Positions 37,437 to 47,650 of a DNA stretch of 64,000 nt are shown piece after piece; within the stretch, counting starts at the first letter, position 1; each line of letters begins with the position of its first letter. The position numbers were made by a program, and so were the translations under genes. Location: NCBI RefSeq assembly GCF_015291665.1, contig NZ_CP030048.1, positions 6,262,001-6,326,000 of the forward strand, in the 5' to 3' direction. This DNA comes from Bradyrhizobium sp. CCBAU 53338 (GTDB taxonomy: Bacteria; Pseudomonadota; Alphaproteobacteria; Rhizobiales; Xanthobacteraceae). The notes below the pieces were generated by a model. The model was not told where the DNA came from. It saw nothing but the letters and a program-made list of their open reading frames with translations, and made no database searches.

Positions 37437-38131
37437 ACCGCGAACCCCGGCGATGTCCGCGCCATGCCGTCGAACGCATCGAGCAGCCTTTCGCGCCAGG
37501 CATAGACGGGATCATCCGCCTCGAGCAGCTTGAACGGGCTCACCACGCGCGCCCATTGAAAGCCGCCGAACACGATGTAGTCGGCATAGTTCGGCGCAGC
37601 GCCGCCGAGATAGGCCTGCGTCTTGAACGTCTGCCGCATGATCTCCAGCGATTTGCGAAACGCGACGACCGTGCTGTCGCGACTCGCCATGATCTCCTCC
37701 AGCTTCTTGCCGCCGAAGCGCGCCTCGCGCGATGAGCGGAAATAGTCGGCGTCGATTTCGGCGAGGTTTTTCGGGATGTCGGCGATGATGAGCGGAAAGA
37801 TGCCACCGACGATGGCGATGTCGCCCCATGCGTTGATCATGCGCGCCATGGCGCGACCGCCCTCGCCGCCGAACAGCGACGGACGATCGGGAAAATTGTC
37901 TTCGAGATAATTCGCGATCGCCCAGGAATCGACAACCGGCTTGTCGTGATGCAGCAGCACCGGAACCTTCTCCGAGCCGTGCGGCGCGATCGTGCTCTTC
38001 TCGGTGAAGCGCCAGGGCAGCGATTCCGCCGTCAGCCCCTTGTGCGCCAGCGCCATCCGCGTGCGCCAGCAGAACGGACTGAACGGGCGCGAGGTGTCGG
38101 TGCCGACGAGTTCGTAGAGTTTGAGCGACAT
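37433..38131 (-). CDS. GST-fold protein, LigE/beta-etherase-like
   Basis: The 232-residue protein starts MSLKLYELVGTDTSRPFSPFC. It has the thioredoxin half with SEKVPVLLHHDKPVVDSWAIANYLED and an extended helical C-terminal half (EDNFPDRPSLFGGEGGRAMARM and YLGGAAPNYADYIVFGGFQW). The combination resembles the LigE-type beta-etherase group of GSTs that act on aryl ethers, and related enzymes of unknown substrate. The N-terminal Ser in SRPFSPFCWR could activate glutathione. It faces the CWC gene tail to tail. Confidence 0.85.
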   Translation of the reverse strand: MSLKLYELVGTDTSRPFSPFCWRTRMALAHKGLTAESLPWRFTEKSTIAPHGSEKVPVLLHHDKPVVDSWAIANYLEDNFPDRPSLFGGEGGRAMARMINAWGDIAIVGGIFPLIIADIPKNLAEIDADYFRSSREARFGGKKLEEIMASRDSTVVAFRKSLEIMRQTFKTQAYLGGAAPNYADYIVFGGFQWARVVSPFKLLEADDPVYAWRERLLDAFDGMARTSPGFAV

Positions 38132-38141
38132 CGTGGGGCTC

Positions 38142-38222
38142 CGTCATTGCGAGCGCAGCGAAGCAATCCAGTCTGCTTCCGCGGAGACATTCTGGATTGC
38201 TTCGCTTGCGCTCGCAATGACG
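38142..38222. repeat. Long inverted repeat, about 30 bp arms
   Basis: The left arm CGTCATTGCGAGCGCAGCGA (continues to 38171) and the right arm at 38192-38222 are reverse complements with a single inserted base. The spacer is about 20 bases. It resembles the abundant dispersed CGTCATTGCGAGCG repeats of alphaproteobacteria. It lies between the GST gene start and the short 38245 gene. Confidence 0.85.
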
Positions 38223-38244
38223 TTGTTGAGGCAGATGTGCGCGT

Positions 38245-38475
38245 CTACCGCCCGTTGGTTCGCAGCAGCCTCTCGCCGTCTTCCGTCACCGCTATGACCA
38301 GGCCGAGGCCGGGCAGCGTCTGGCGCGCGACGAAGCCGCGATCGGCGGCGTCCTCCCAGATGGTGAGGCGGGGACACGAGGTTTTCCAGGTCGAGATCAC
38401 CTCGGCATAGGCGCGCGGCTCGCGCGCGATCCATTCGACGAAGTCCAGCACCAGCGGGTCGGCTTTACAGCTCAT
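38245..38475 (-). CDS. Small winged-helix-like conserved hypothetical protein
   Basis: The 76-residue protein MSCKADPLVLDFVEWIAREP continues into TSCPRLTIWEDAADRGFV and ends VIAVTEDGERLLR. The helix-turn-helix-beta layout suggests a winged-helix fold. Its ATG overlaps the TGA of the TauE/SafE permease gene (38472-38475), so it is translationally coupled to it. Similar short proteins are frequent and uncharacterized in Rhizobiales. A regulatory or accessory role for the permease is only an inference. Confidence 0.75.
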   Translation of the reverse strand: MSCKADPLVLDFVEWIAREPRAYAEVISTWKTSCPRLTIWEDAADRGFVARQTLPGLGLVIAVTEDGERLLRTNGR

Positions 38476-39251
38476 TGCAGGACTCCCTTGTCGAAGGCGG
38501 CCAGCACCGGCACACGCAGCAGGAGCCAGCCGCCATAGGCGATATAGTAGCAGGCGATGGTGGTGATCAGCTTGTTCGACCAGGTCATGAATTGCTGGTC
38601 GGTCATGGCTTCGAGAATGCGCCGCGCCAGCGAGGTGCCGAGCATCGAGGCTGCGATGGCGATACCGGCGAGCACGGGATCGAGCGTGGCGGCCTGGTCG
38701 ATGATGCCGCCGAAATAGATCAGCTTGGTGAAATGGCTGACCAGCTGGCACATCGCCTTGGTCGCCACCTTGTCGCGCCGGCCGAAATCGCCACCGAGAA
38801 AGAAAGTGTCGAGCAGCGGGCCGGAGACGCCGGTCATCAGCATCAAGCCCATGCAGATCGTGCCATAGACGGTGCCCTGCCAGAGGCTGTCAGGGTTGGG
38901 CTTGATGTTGGTCGGCAGCAGCCGCGCCATGAACGGCGTGGCGCCCAGCATCAAGAGCGCCATCGGCTTGTCGGGCACGTAGCGCGTGAGCGACCAGGCC
39001 GCCAGCGCGATGGCCGCGCCGACCAGGTAGTTCGCGACGGGACGCCAGCGGATGTGCTTGCGCCACAGCAGGGCGCGCCAGCCGTTCGAGGCCATCTGCG
39101 TGATCGCATGCAGCACCATCGCCGTCGGCAGCGGCATCAAGGCCAGCAGCACGCCGATCAGGATCAGCCCGCCCGCCATGCCGAACAGCCCCGACAGGAA
39201 CGCGGTGGCGACCATCAGCAATCCGAGGGCAGCGATCATGATGGGCGTCAC
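38472..39251 (-). CDS. TauE/SafE family permease (sulfite/anion exporter)
   Basis: The protein of about 259 residues has 8-9 hydrophobic helices and the TauE/SafE starting pattern LSGLFGMAGGLILIGVLLAL, with HAITQMASNGWRALLWRKH after helix 2. Members move sulfite, sulfoacetate or other small anions. AGGAGA lies 8 bases before GTG at 39251, which is therefore preferred to ATG 39239. It is followed by an overlapping small gene and is divergent from a LysR-type regulator gene, its likely controller. Confidence 0.85.
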   Translation of the reverse strand: MTPIMIAALGLLMVATAFLSGLFGMAGGLILIGVLLALMPLPTAMVLHAITQMASNGWRALLWRKHIRWRPVANYLVGAAIALAAWSLTRYVPDKPMALLMLGATPFMARLLPTNIKPNPDSLWQGTVYGTICMGLMLMTGVSGPLLDTFFLGGDFGRRDKVATKAMCQLVSHFTKLIYFGGIIDQAATLDPVLAGIAIAASMLGTSLARRILEAMTDQQFMTWSNKLITTIACYYIAYGGWLLLRVPVLAAFDKGVLQ

Positions 39252-39349
39252 GTGGGGATTCTCCTGTAGGCGAGTTAGGGACGCAGGCTGCTTCACTCCC
39301 TCTGCCCGCTTGCGGGGCGAAGCGAAGGGGGCCGCCTCAGCTTCGACAA

Positions 39350-39370
39350 ATCAGCATGAATTACGCTGAT
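39350..39370. promoter_or_regulatory. Putative LysR operator in divergent promoter region
   Basis: A perfect dyad ATCAGC-N9-GCTGAT lies between the divergent TauE/SafE (start 39251) and LysR (start 39447) genes. LysR-type regulators bind such interrupted dyads containing T-N11-A near their own promoters. No other dyad stands out in this 195-base region. Confidence 0.5.
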
Positions 39371-39446
39371 GTTTGTGCCTCGCTTGCCGTGTCGGCGCAA
39401 ACTGAGTTATCTTGGCCTGGCATCAGCTTTCCTGAGGGTTATCGAT

Positions 39447-40355
39447 TTGCGGCGGCTGCTCTTTCTCAACGGCATCAAGGCATTCGAGGCGGCGGCGCGA
39501 ACCGGCAGCTTTGCTGCGGCCGGAATCGAGCTGAGCGTGTCGGCGGCCGCCGTCAGCCGCATGGTGCATCTGCTCGAAGAGCGGCTCGGCGTCGCGCTGT
39601 TCGAGCGCAAGGCCAACAAGCTGGTGCTGACGCAGGCGGGCCGCGCCTATCAGGGCGGGCTGACGCCGATCTTCGACGCACTCGCCAGCCTCACCGCGCA
39701 GGTGACGGCGCCATCAAGCGTACGCGTGCTCACCATCGGCGTCGGCCACACCTTTGCGATGCGCTGGCTGATCCCGCGGCTGTCGGAGTTTCGCAGCGAG
39801 GAGCCCGACATCGAGGTGCGCTTCACCACCGGCGGCGCGTCGGTGCCGTTCGGCGAGGACTGGAGTTGCGGCATCAAGCTCGGCACCGGCGACTGGCCGG
39901 GGCTCGTCGCCGAACCCTTGTTCGCCGGCGACCTGACGCCGGTCTGCGTGCCCCGCCTCGCCGCCAGCCTGAAACGGCCGGCCGACCTCAAGGGGCCGAG
40001 CCTGATCCGCGTCGAACATTCGCCCGAGGACTGGCCGCTCTGGCTGAAGGCCGCGAATCTGCCCCGCATCACTCCGCGCGGGCCGGAGTTCCAGTTCTAC
40101 GGCCAGGCGCTGCAGGCCGCCGCCGACGGGCTTGGCATCGCCATGGGCATCCGGCCCTATATCGACGACGACCTCGCCGCTGGACGCCTGGTCGCGCCGT
40201 TCGACCTCTCGGTGCCCAAGGGCATGCGCTGGTACCTGCTGTACCGCAGCTTTCAGACCGAACAGCGCGATTTCGCCGCGTTCCGCCGCTGGATCATGCG
40301 GGCAGCGGCGGAACCCGCAACGCGGCCGCGACGGCGGACTGCCGGGCGGGCCTGA
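39447..40355 (+). CDS. LysR family transcriptional regulator (GcvA-like)
   Basis: The 302-residue protein has an N-terminal winged HTH (LNGIKAFEAAARTGSFAAAG and VSAAAVSRMVHLLEERLGVA) and a periplasmic-binding-like effector domain (IGVGHTFAMRWLIPRLSEFR) of the GcvA subgroup. GAGGG lies eight bases before TTG at 39447, so TTG is preferred to ATG 39369, whose extra 26 residues look unlike the family. Effector unknown. Position and dyad suggest it controls the divergent permease gene. Confidence 0.88.
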   Translation: MRRLLFLNGIKAFEAAARTGSFAAAGIELSVSAAAVSRMVHLLEERLGVALFERKANKLVLTQAGRAYQGGLTPIFDALASLTAQVTAPSSVRVLTIGVGHTFAMRWLIPRLSEFRSEEPDIEVRFTTGGASVPFGEDWSCGIKLGTGDWPGLVAEPLFAGDLTPVCVPRLAASLKRPADLKGPSLIRVEHSPEDWPLWLKAANLPRITPRGPEFQFYGQALQAAADGLGIAMGIRPYIDDDLAAGRLVAPFDLSVPKGMRWYLLYRSFQTEQRDFAAFRRWIMRAAAEPATRPRRRTAGRA

Positions 40356-40462
40356 GCTCGGAACCAGCTGAAAAAGCCGGCCCCTTGTGAACGGCTTCAC
40401 ATATCGAAATCCGCAAACGTGGTCCTCTAACCCTCCGACATCCGAGCATTTGGGGACTACCA

Positions 40463-40690
40463 ATGACGACCCTTTACGACGGCTTTGACATCGAATCCTT
40501 CGAAGCTGGCAAGGGACTGTGGCACGCCCGCATCCGGCGTGCCGATTTCAGCCCGGTTGCCATCGACGGCGTGCTGTTTCCGACCATGGAAGTCGGCTTC
40601 GCCTGGCCCGATCCCGACGCTGCGATCGCCGACGCCAAGCATCACATCGACCGCTTCCGCCGGCACACCGACGACAGCGACGACGAATAG
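40463..40690 (+). CDS. Small conserved hypothetical protein
   Basis: The 75-residue protein MTTLYDGFDIESFEAGKGLW continues with RADFSPVAIDGVLFPTMEVGF and an acidic tail. It reads as one compact alpha/beta domain with a C-terminal helix (AIADAKHHIDRFRRH). GGGGA lies six bases before the ATG. No family that I recognise; no membrane or export signal. It is followed 74 bases later by another small gene in the same direction. Confidence 0.65.
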   Translation: MTTLYDGFDIESFEAGKGLWHARIRRADFSPVAIDGVLFPTMEVGFAWPDPDAAIADAKHHIDRFRRHTDDSDDE

Positions 40691-40764
40691 GCATGACAAA
40701 TAGGCTTGGCGAGACGACAGCAGGACCGAGCGACAGCGCGGCATAGCAGGGGGAACACCGGTTC

Positions 40765-40995
40765 ATGTCAGTGATCGAATACGACGACGAACCGCGGCCG
40801 AGAATCTATTCGCGCAAGGTGATCACAATCTGCCCGGAATGCGACGGCGATCTCGCGGTGCTCCGTGTGATCGGCGGACGCGCCGGGTGCGAGTACTGGA
40901 CCATGCGCTGCACGGATTGCGGCGGGATCCATCTCGACATCCTCGAACCGCGCCTGACGGTCGTGGACGGCGACGGGCCGCTGCCGGCGGCGTAG
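40765..40995 (+). CDS. Small zinc-ribbon-like conserved protein
   Basis: The 76-residue protein has two CxxC knuckles, CPECDGDL and CTDCGG, separated by about 21 residues, a four-cysteine zinc-ribbon pattern. The body between them is a beta-rich stretch (LAVLRVIGGRAGCEYWTMR). AGGGGGAA precedes ATG 40765. It probably binds zinc and could contact nucleic acid or protein, but no partner is shown. It lies 91 bases before uvrB. Confidence 0.68.
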   Translation: MSVIEYDDEPRPRIYSRKVITICPECDGDLAVLRVIGGRAGCEYWTMRCTDCGGIHLDILEPRLTVVDGDGPLPAA

Positions 40996-41086
40996 TTCGA
41001 GCCTGCTGCCAACCTGCTGTCAGCAGCCTGCGGAGGGACGGGCTTTCGCCCTTTTCTAAGGGGCGGACTCGTCCCATATTCGCCCC

Positions 41087-44056
<2,970 letters not shown>

Positions 44057-44098
44057 GTTGTCGCTGGCAATTCGAGCGGGTTTCTTTACGCTGGGCTC

Positions 44099-44866
44099 AT
44101 GAAACTTGGCTTTGAAGAGTCCCAACTTTCCTACACCAGCGGCTCACAAAGTGCCCGCGCGTGGACCGAGGCTTGGGTCAAGGCGTGGGCGTACTGTCCG
44201 CATTGCGGCAACGCTAAAATGTCACAGTTTCCGAACAACAGCCCGGTTGCCGATTTCCTTTGTGCTACCTGCAAAGAGGAGTTCGAGCTCAAAAGCCAAA
44301 AGGGGAAATTCGGAGCGAAAGTCTCGGATGGCGCCTACAAGACGAAGTGCGAACGACTTGCTGCGAGCAACAACCCTAATCTCCTCTTGATGAACTACGA
44401 CCGAACCTCGCTTGCGGTCGTGAATCTTTTTATCGTACCGAAGCACTTTTTCGTTCCTGAGATTATCGAGAAGCGTAAGCCCCTAGCAATGACGGCGCGG
44501 CGCGCCGGCTGGATCGGCTCCAACATCCTGCTCAGCAAGGTGCCGGAGTCCGGCAAGATCCATGTAGTGCAGAGCGGCGTGGTTCGACCGAAAGAACAGG
44601 TACTTGAAGAATGGCAGAAGACGCTTTTTCTGCGCAGCAAGTCTTTGGAGGCGCGGGGCTGGTTGCTCGATGTACTGAAATGCGTGGAATCATTGGGCAA
44701 GCGTGAGTTCACGCTAGAAGAAGCCTATGCTTTCGATCGGCATCTCGGCGATCTCTATCCCGACAACCAGAATATCAGACCAAAGATACGTCAGCAGCTT
44801 CAGTATCTGCGAGATCGAGGATTTATCGAGTTCGTTTCTCGCGGCAGTTACCGTTTGAAATCGTGA
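44099..44866 (+). CDS. DpnI-like type IIM restriction endonuclease
   Basis: The 255-residue protein aligns by eye end to end with DpnI (254 residues). It has a zinc-binding CPHCG (C33/C36) and CATC (C55/C58), catalytic PD-(D/E)XK residues D52 and E63/K65 in VADF...FELKS, NNPNLLLM, ARRAGWIGSNILLSKVP, and a C-terminal winged helix (RPKIRQQLQYLRDRGFIEF). DpnI cuts Gm6ATC only when adenine is methylated, so this gene needs no cognate methylase. A 240-base sample (44161-44400) has 53% G+C, against 69% in uvrB. It overlaps the following zinc-ribbon gene. Confidence 0.9.
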   Translation: MKLGFEESQLSYTSGSQSARAWTEAWVKAWAYCPHCGNAKMSQFPNNSPVADFLCATCKEEFELKSQKGKFGAKVSDGAYKTKCERLAASNNPNLLLMNYDRTSLAVVNLFIVPKHFFVPEIIEKRKPLAMTARRAGWIGSNILLSKVPESGKIHVVQSGVVRPKEQVLEEWQKTLFLRSKSLEARGWLLDVLKCVESLGKREFTLEEAYAFDRHLGDLYPDNQNIRPKIRQQLQYLRDRGFIEFVSRGSYRLKS

Positions 44867-45156
44867 GGTTCGATCTGGCCTGGTTCCTGAATTTCTACCG
44901 ATGCGGCCGGTGCAGGAAGATATGGACCGACGAATGGTCATGCACCTGCGACGACGAGTGCCCGCACTGCGGGTTCAGCGACATGACGCCGTTCAACAGC
45001 GAAGATTTGACTGAGCTCATTGTGGAGGAAAACAAAAAATTCGTTGTATTGCGCTCGTCCGAAAATGCGGAGGACGACCCGGACTACGAGGAGCTTGGCC
45101 GCTTCGCGACGCGTGATGCGGCGAAGGAATTCCTGCGCTCACACCAGCCGAATTGA
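44863..45156 (+). CDS. Small zinc-ribbon protein coupled to the DpnI-like gene
   Basis: The 97-residue protein starts with GTG 44863, inside the stop of the DpnI-like gene (GTGA overlap), so it is translationally coupled to it. It has CGRCRKIW, then CTC, then CPHCG, a cysteine-rich zinc ribbon, followed by an acidic C-terminal half (DDPDYEELGRFATRDAAKEFLRS). Standalone ribbons with the W(x)DEWSCxCDDxCPxCG pattern occur widely without known function. It is not similar to DpnD as I know it. It may assist or regulate the endonuclease. Confidence 0.8.
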   Translation: MRFDLAWFLNFYRCGRCRKIWTDEWSCTCDDECPHCGFSDMTPFNSEDLTELIVEENKKFVVLRSSENAEDDPDYEELGRFATRDAAKEFLRSHQPN

Positions 45157-45194
45157 CATTCGACTATCTAATCCTTCTTGCCTTAGTGGTTATG

Positions 45195-45230
45195 GATTCC
45201 GGGCTCGCCGCTTTGCGGCGCCCCGGAATG
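45195..45230. repeat. TCCGGGCTC-type palindromic repeat
   Basis: GATTCCGGG and CCCCGGAATG flank a GCCGC/GCGGC inner stem around TTT. It is one of a family (also 45749, 58718 and 60629), with a common CCGGAATGAC end. Confidence 0.8.
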
Positions 45231-45255
45231 ACGATGGAGAGATTTCCTCCGCCCC

Positions 45256-45643
45256 TCACCCCATGCTCGCCGTCACCACGGCCATCACCGACAGCATCAG
45301 CACGATCGCAACCAGCTGCAGCGAGGCGGCCGGATGAGTGCGCCATTCCATGATCTTGTCTTGGAGCGACCGTGTGCCGTCGAAAAAGGTTGGTTCGTGG
45401 AGCGTATTGTAGAGCGCCGGGATGCTCGACCCGATCGTGACCGCAATGGTCGCGTGGATCAGCGAGGCGAAGACGACGAAGATGGCGACGCCAGGGTCGC
45501 CGACGAGATCGTGGTTGCCGCAGAGCTTAAGCAGCAGCGCGGCGGCGGCGAAGGTCGGAAAACTCTAGAGGGTCATGGTCAGCGCAAAGCCTTCGAGCGC
45601 GTTGCGTGGGCGAGACTTTTTTCGCGGCGGCGGTGACGGCCAT
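45256..45643 (-). pseudogene. Broken small membrane-protein gene (frameshift plus nonsense codon)
   Basis: Read from ATG at 45643 on the minus strand, the product starts MAVTAAAKK; one extra A in a six-A run (T run 45617-45622) shifts the frame. In the shifted frame the sequence continues KSRPRNALEGFALTMTL, then a TAG at 45565-45567, then a sound reading to the TGA at 45256: PTFAAAALLLKLCGNHDLVG, VVFASLIHATIAVTIGSS, ALYNTLHEPTFFDGTRSLQD, and a C-terminal membrane helix (LQLVAIVLMLSVMAVVTASMG). Two independent lesions make a functional product unlikely. The reading frame and hydrophobicity otherwise look protein-like, so this is a recently decayed gene. Confidence 0.7.
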
Positions 45644-45748
45644 GGCACGCCTCCCTGATGACACGCGGATGATGGTATCCGCGGTATCAAAGGGGAGATG
45701 TGAGATGGCTCACGCGCCTTAATCGGCCACCGGAACTGCGGTGCAATG

Positions 45749-45784
45749 GATTCCGGGCTCGCGCCAAGTGGCGCGCCCCGGAAT
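45749..45784. repeat. TCCGGGCTC-type palindromic repeat
   Basis: ATTCCGGG and CCCGGAAT flank GCGCC/GGCGC around AAGT. It lies 13 bases past the stop of the 45797 gene and belongs to the family listed at 45195. Confidence 0.8.
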
Positions 45785-45796
45785 GACGGGAGACGC

Positions 45797-46030
45797 CTAC
45801 AGCTTGCCCTGACCGTTCACCTGGCTCTGTTGCTGCTGCTTTTCCTGCTCTTTGGCGTGATGGCGGCCGTAGAGGCAGCCGGCGGCGGCGCCGAGCATGC
45901 CGTGGTGGCCGGCGTAACGGCCGGCGACGCCGCCGACGATGGCGCCCTTGATGCAGCCCTTGGCATTGGCGGCGGAGGTCGCGCCCAGCATGAGCAGCGC
46001 GGCGGCGACGGCGAGAAGCGGGGATTTCAT
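45797..46030 (-). CDS. Small exported glycine-zipper protein
   Basis: The 77-residue precursor has a signal peptide (MKSPLLAVAAALLMLGATSAANA), then glycine-zipper-like repeats KGAIVGGVAGRYAGHHGMLGAAAG, and a Gln-rich tail (EKQQQQSQVNGQ). Glycine-zipper stretches often associate with membranes. The start at 46030 is preceded by GGAGA. Function unknown. Confidence 0.75.
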   Translation of the reverse strand: MKSPLLAVAAALLMLGATSAANAKGCIKGAIVGGVAGRYAGHHGMLGAAAGCLYGRHHAKEQEKQQQQSQVNGQGKL

Positions 46031-46216
46031 GGGTTGATGTCTCCTGCGGTGTCGGCGTTTCAACGAGCGAGGAGCGGGCCGGGTTCCCCGCTTGTGTGAA
46101 CCGCCGTCCGTCGAAGTGCGACCAAGCGCTGAAGTCCCCTGTGTTTTTGCGGATTGATGCACCCGCGCGCCGCGCGATAGCGTTCGCGGTCCACGGCCAA
46201 CGCGGGCGGGAGCAGC

Positions 46217-46669
46217 ATGACGGTTGAATCGTTGAACAAGCAACGCGTACTGCACCTGCTCGACGCGTTCGCGCGCGGCGACATCGAGGCGGCGCTGTCG
46301 TGCTGCACGGACGACGTCGACTTCCTCACCCACGCCCCGATCGACGTGCTGCCGCATATGGGCCCGCGTCACGGCAAGGCCGAGCTGCGCGAGCTCTGGC
46401 AGACGGTGTGGTCGCGCTATCAGGACATCCGCTACAAGGCGCCGCAAATCGTCGCCGACGGCGACGACGTCGCGACCTATCTGCACGGCTATTTCACCAA
46501 GCGCAGCAGCGGCCGCATCGTGCAGTTCGACATGGCCGTGTTCTACACCTTCCGGAACGGGCAGGTCGCGCAGATCCGCGAGATCATCGATTCCTACGAT
46601 CTGGTGCAGCAGGTGCTGGAGCGGGAGATCGGGCCGCTGATCGCGGGGGCGGGCGTCGACGAAGGGTAG
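46217..46669 (+). CDS. NTF2-like / SnoaL-like fold protein
   Basis: The 150-residue protein MTVESLNKQRVLHLLDAFAR has the cone-shaped NTF2-like fold pattern: an N-terminal helix, DIEAALSCCTDDVDFLTHAP, and the sheet FYTFRNGQVAQIREIIDSYDLVQQVL. SnoaL-like members include ketosteroid isomerase-type and polyketide cyclases, and many uncharacterized proteins. GGGAG lies before ATG 46217. The 46988-47428 gene is a diverged paralogue 318 bases downstream. Specific role unknown. Confidence 0.8.
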   Translation: MTVESLNKQRVLHLLDAFARGDIEAALSCCTDDVDFLTHAPIDVLPHMGPRHGKAELRELWQTVWSRYQDIRYKAPQIVADGDDVATYLHGYFTKRSSGRIVQFDMAVFYTFRNGQVAQIREIIDSYDLVQQVLEREIGPLIAGAGVDEG

Positions 46670-46987
46670 ACCCTGTCGTCCTGACGAAAGCCGGCGAAAG
46701 CCGGGACGACATCGAGTACTGGCGCGCCCCGGCTTGTCTCGCCTCTCCCCACACCCATCCGTGGGGCGCCCCACGTGGAACCGGCCCCCGGCCGGGACCG
46801 GTAAATTACGGGGTTCTATTGCAAATCTCACACTTTGCGCTCACTTGTGCATTGCAAAAACGTGAATTGCGTTTTGGCCGAAATGCCGTATTTGTTCGTA
46901 CACAAATGAGTTGACCGGCCCCGGGGCACCCTACGGTGCATGGGGTTGTTTTCCGTTTTTCTGCAAGCCAGCGTCAGGACGGCCCAA
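46670..46987. other. Intergenic region with A+T-rich block and palindromes
   Basis: A perfect 16-bp palindrome CGTGGGGCGCCCCACG spans 46760-46775. ACCGGCCCC-type direct repeats flank an unusually A+T-rich stretch (about 46800-46915) with paired TTGCAA sites near 46819 and 46851. A GCACC/GGTGC hairpin follows at 46926. It probably holds the promoter of the second NTF2-like gene. No gene is seen. Confidence 0.5.
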
Positions 46988-47428
46988 ATGACAGAGCACA
47001 GCCTCTGGCGTTTCTCGCGCGCGTTGCACCGCGCGATCAACGACCGGCATTTCGAGGACATCGAGGCCCTGATCGACGAGGACGTCGAGTGGGCGATCTA
47101 CGGCCCGATCGACATGTTTCCGTTCCTGGGCGCGCGCCAGGGCAAGGCGGCCGTGCTCCAGGTCATCCGCCAGCTCGCCGACAATTTCCGCGTCCGCCGC
47201 TTCGACCGCGAGAGCATCATGCTGGGCGTCGATTCCGCCTCCTCGATGCTGCGCTATTCGCTGACGGCGCTGGATTCCGACAAGCCGATCAGCCTGCGCG
47301 TCGCGCAGTTCGCCCAGTTCAGGGCTGACAGGCTGATCAGCATGCGCGTGCTCGTCGACACGTTCGATCTGGTCGAGCAGGCACTCGGCCGCGCCATTCA
47401 TCTGCCAAAGATGACCAGCGTCGGCTGA
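46988..47428 (+). CDS. NTF2-like / SnoaL-like fold protein, second copy
   Basis: The 146-residue protein starts MTEHSLWRFSRALHRAINDR and repeats the order of the upstream paralogue: FEDIEALIDEDVEWAIYGPIDMFPFLGARQGKAAVLQVI, then RADRLISMRVLVDTFDLVEQAL. The shared GP-ID-(V/M)-x-P-x-(M/L)-G-x-R-x-GKA motif and the ending (D)LVEQ show common descent. Start 46988 is chosen over 46940 because the fold begins here. Function unknown. Confidence 0.78.
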   Translation: MTEHSLWRFSRALHRAINDRHFEDIEALIDEDVEWAIYGPIDMFPFLGARQGKAAVLQVIRQLADNFRVRRFDRESIMLGVDSASSMLRYSLTALDSDKPISLRVAQFAQFRADRLISMRVLVDTFDLVEQALGRAIHLPKMTSVG

Positions 47429-47650
47429 GGGGGACACCAACGGGCTCCGCAATGCGGGACCGACGATTGATGCTCCCGCGACGCGTACTGGCCTCCAGCC
47501 CCGCCGGACACTGTCGTGGAGATGCTCGTCGTCGGGGCGCGCGCGATCTGCGCGCGGCCCGTTGGTTCGTCATTCCGGGTGTGGGCAGCGCCACAATTTC
47601 GCAACGATAGCGCCGCATCCTCCGCGCGATCTGGGCTTGCGGGCAAGGCA

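Noticed and set aside
38476-38751. N-terminal extension of the 76-residue gene to give 168 codons
   Set aside because: The extension is an out-of-frame reading of the TauE/SafE gene; the ATGA overlap at 38472-38475 fixes the short start.
45334-45636. Plus-strand 100-codon frame
   Set aside because: It overlaps the decayed minus-strand membrane gene, and its product is charged low-complexity sequence without a ribosome site.
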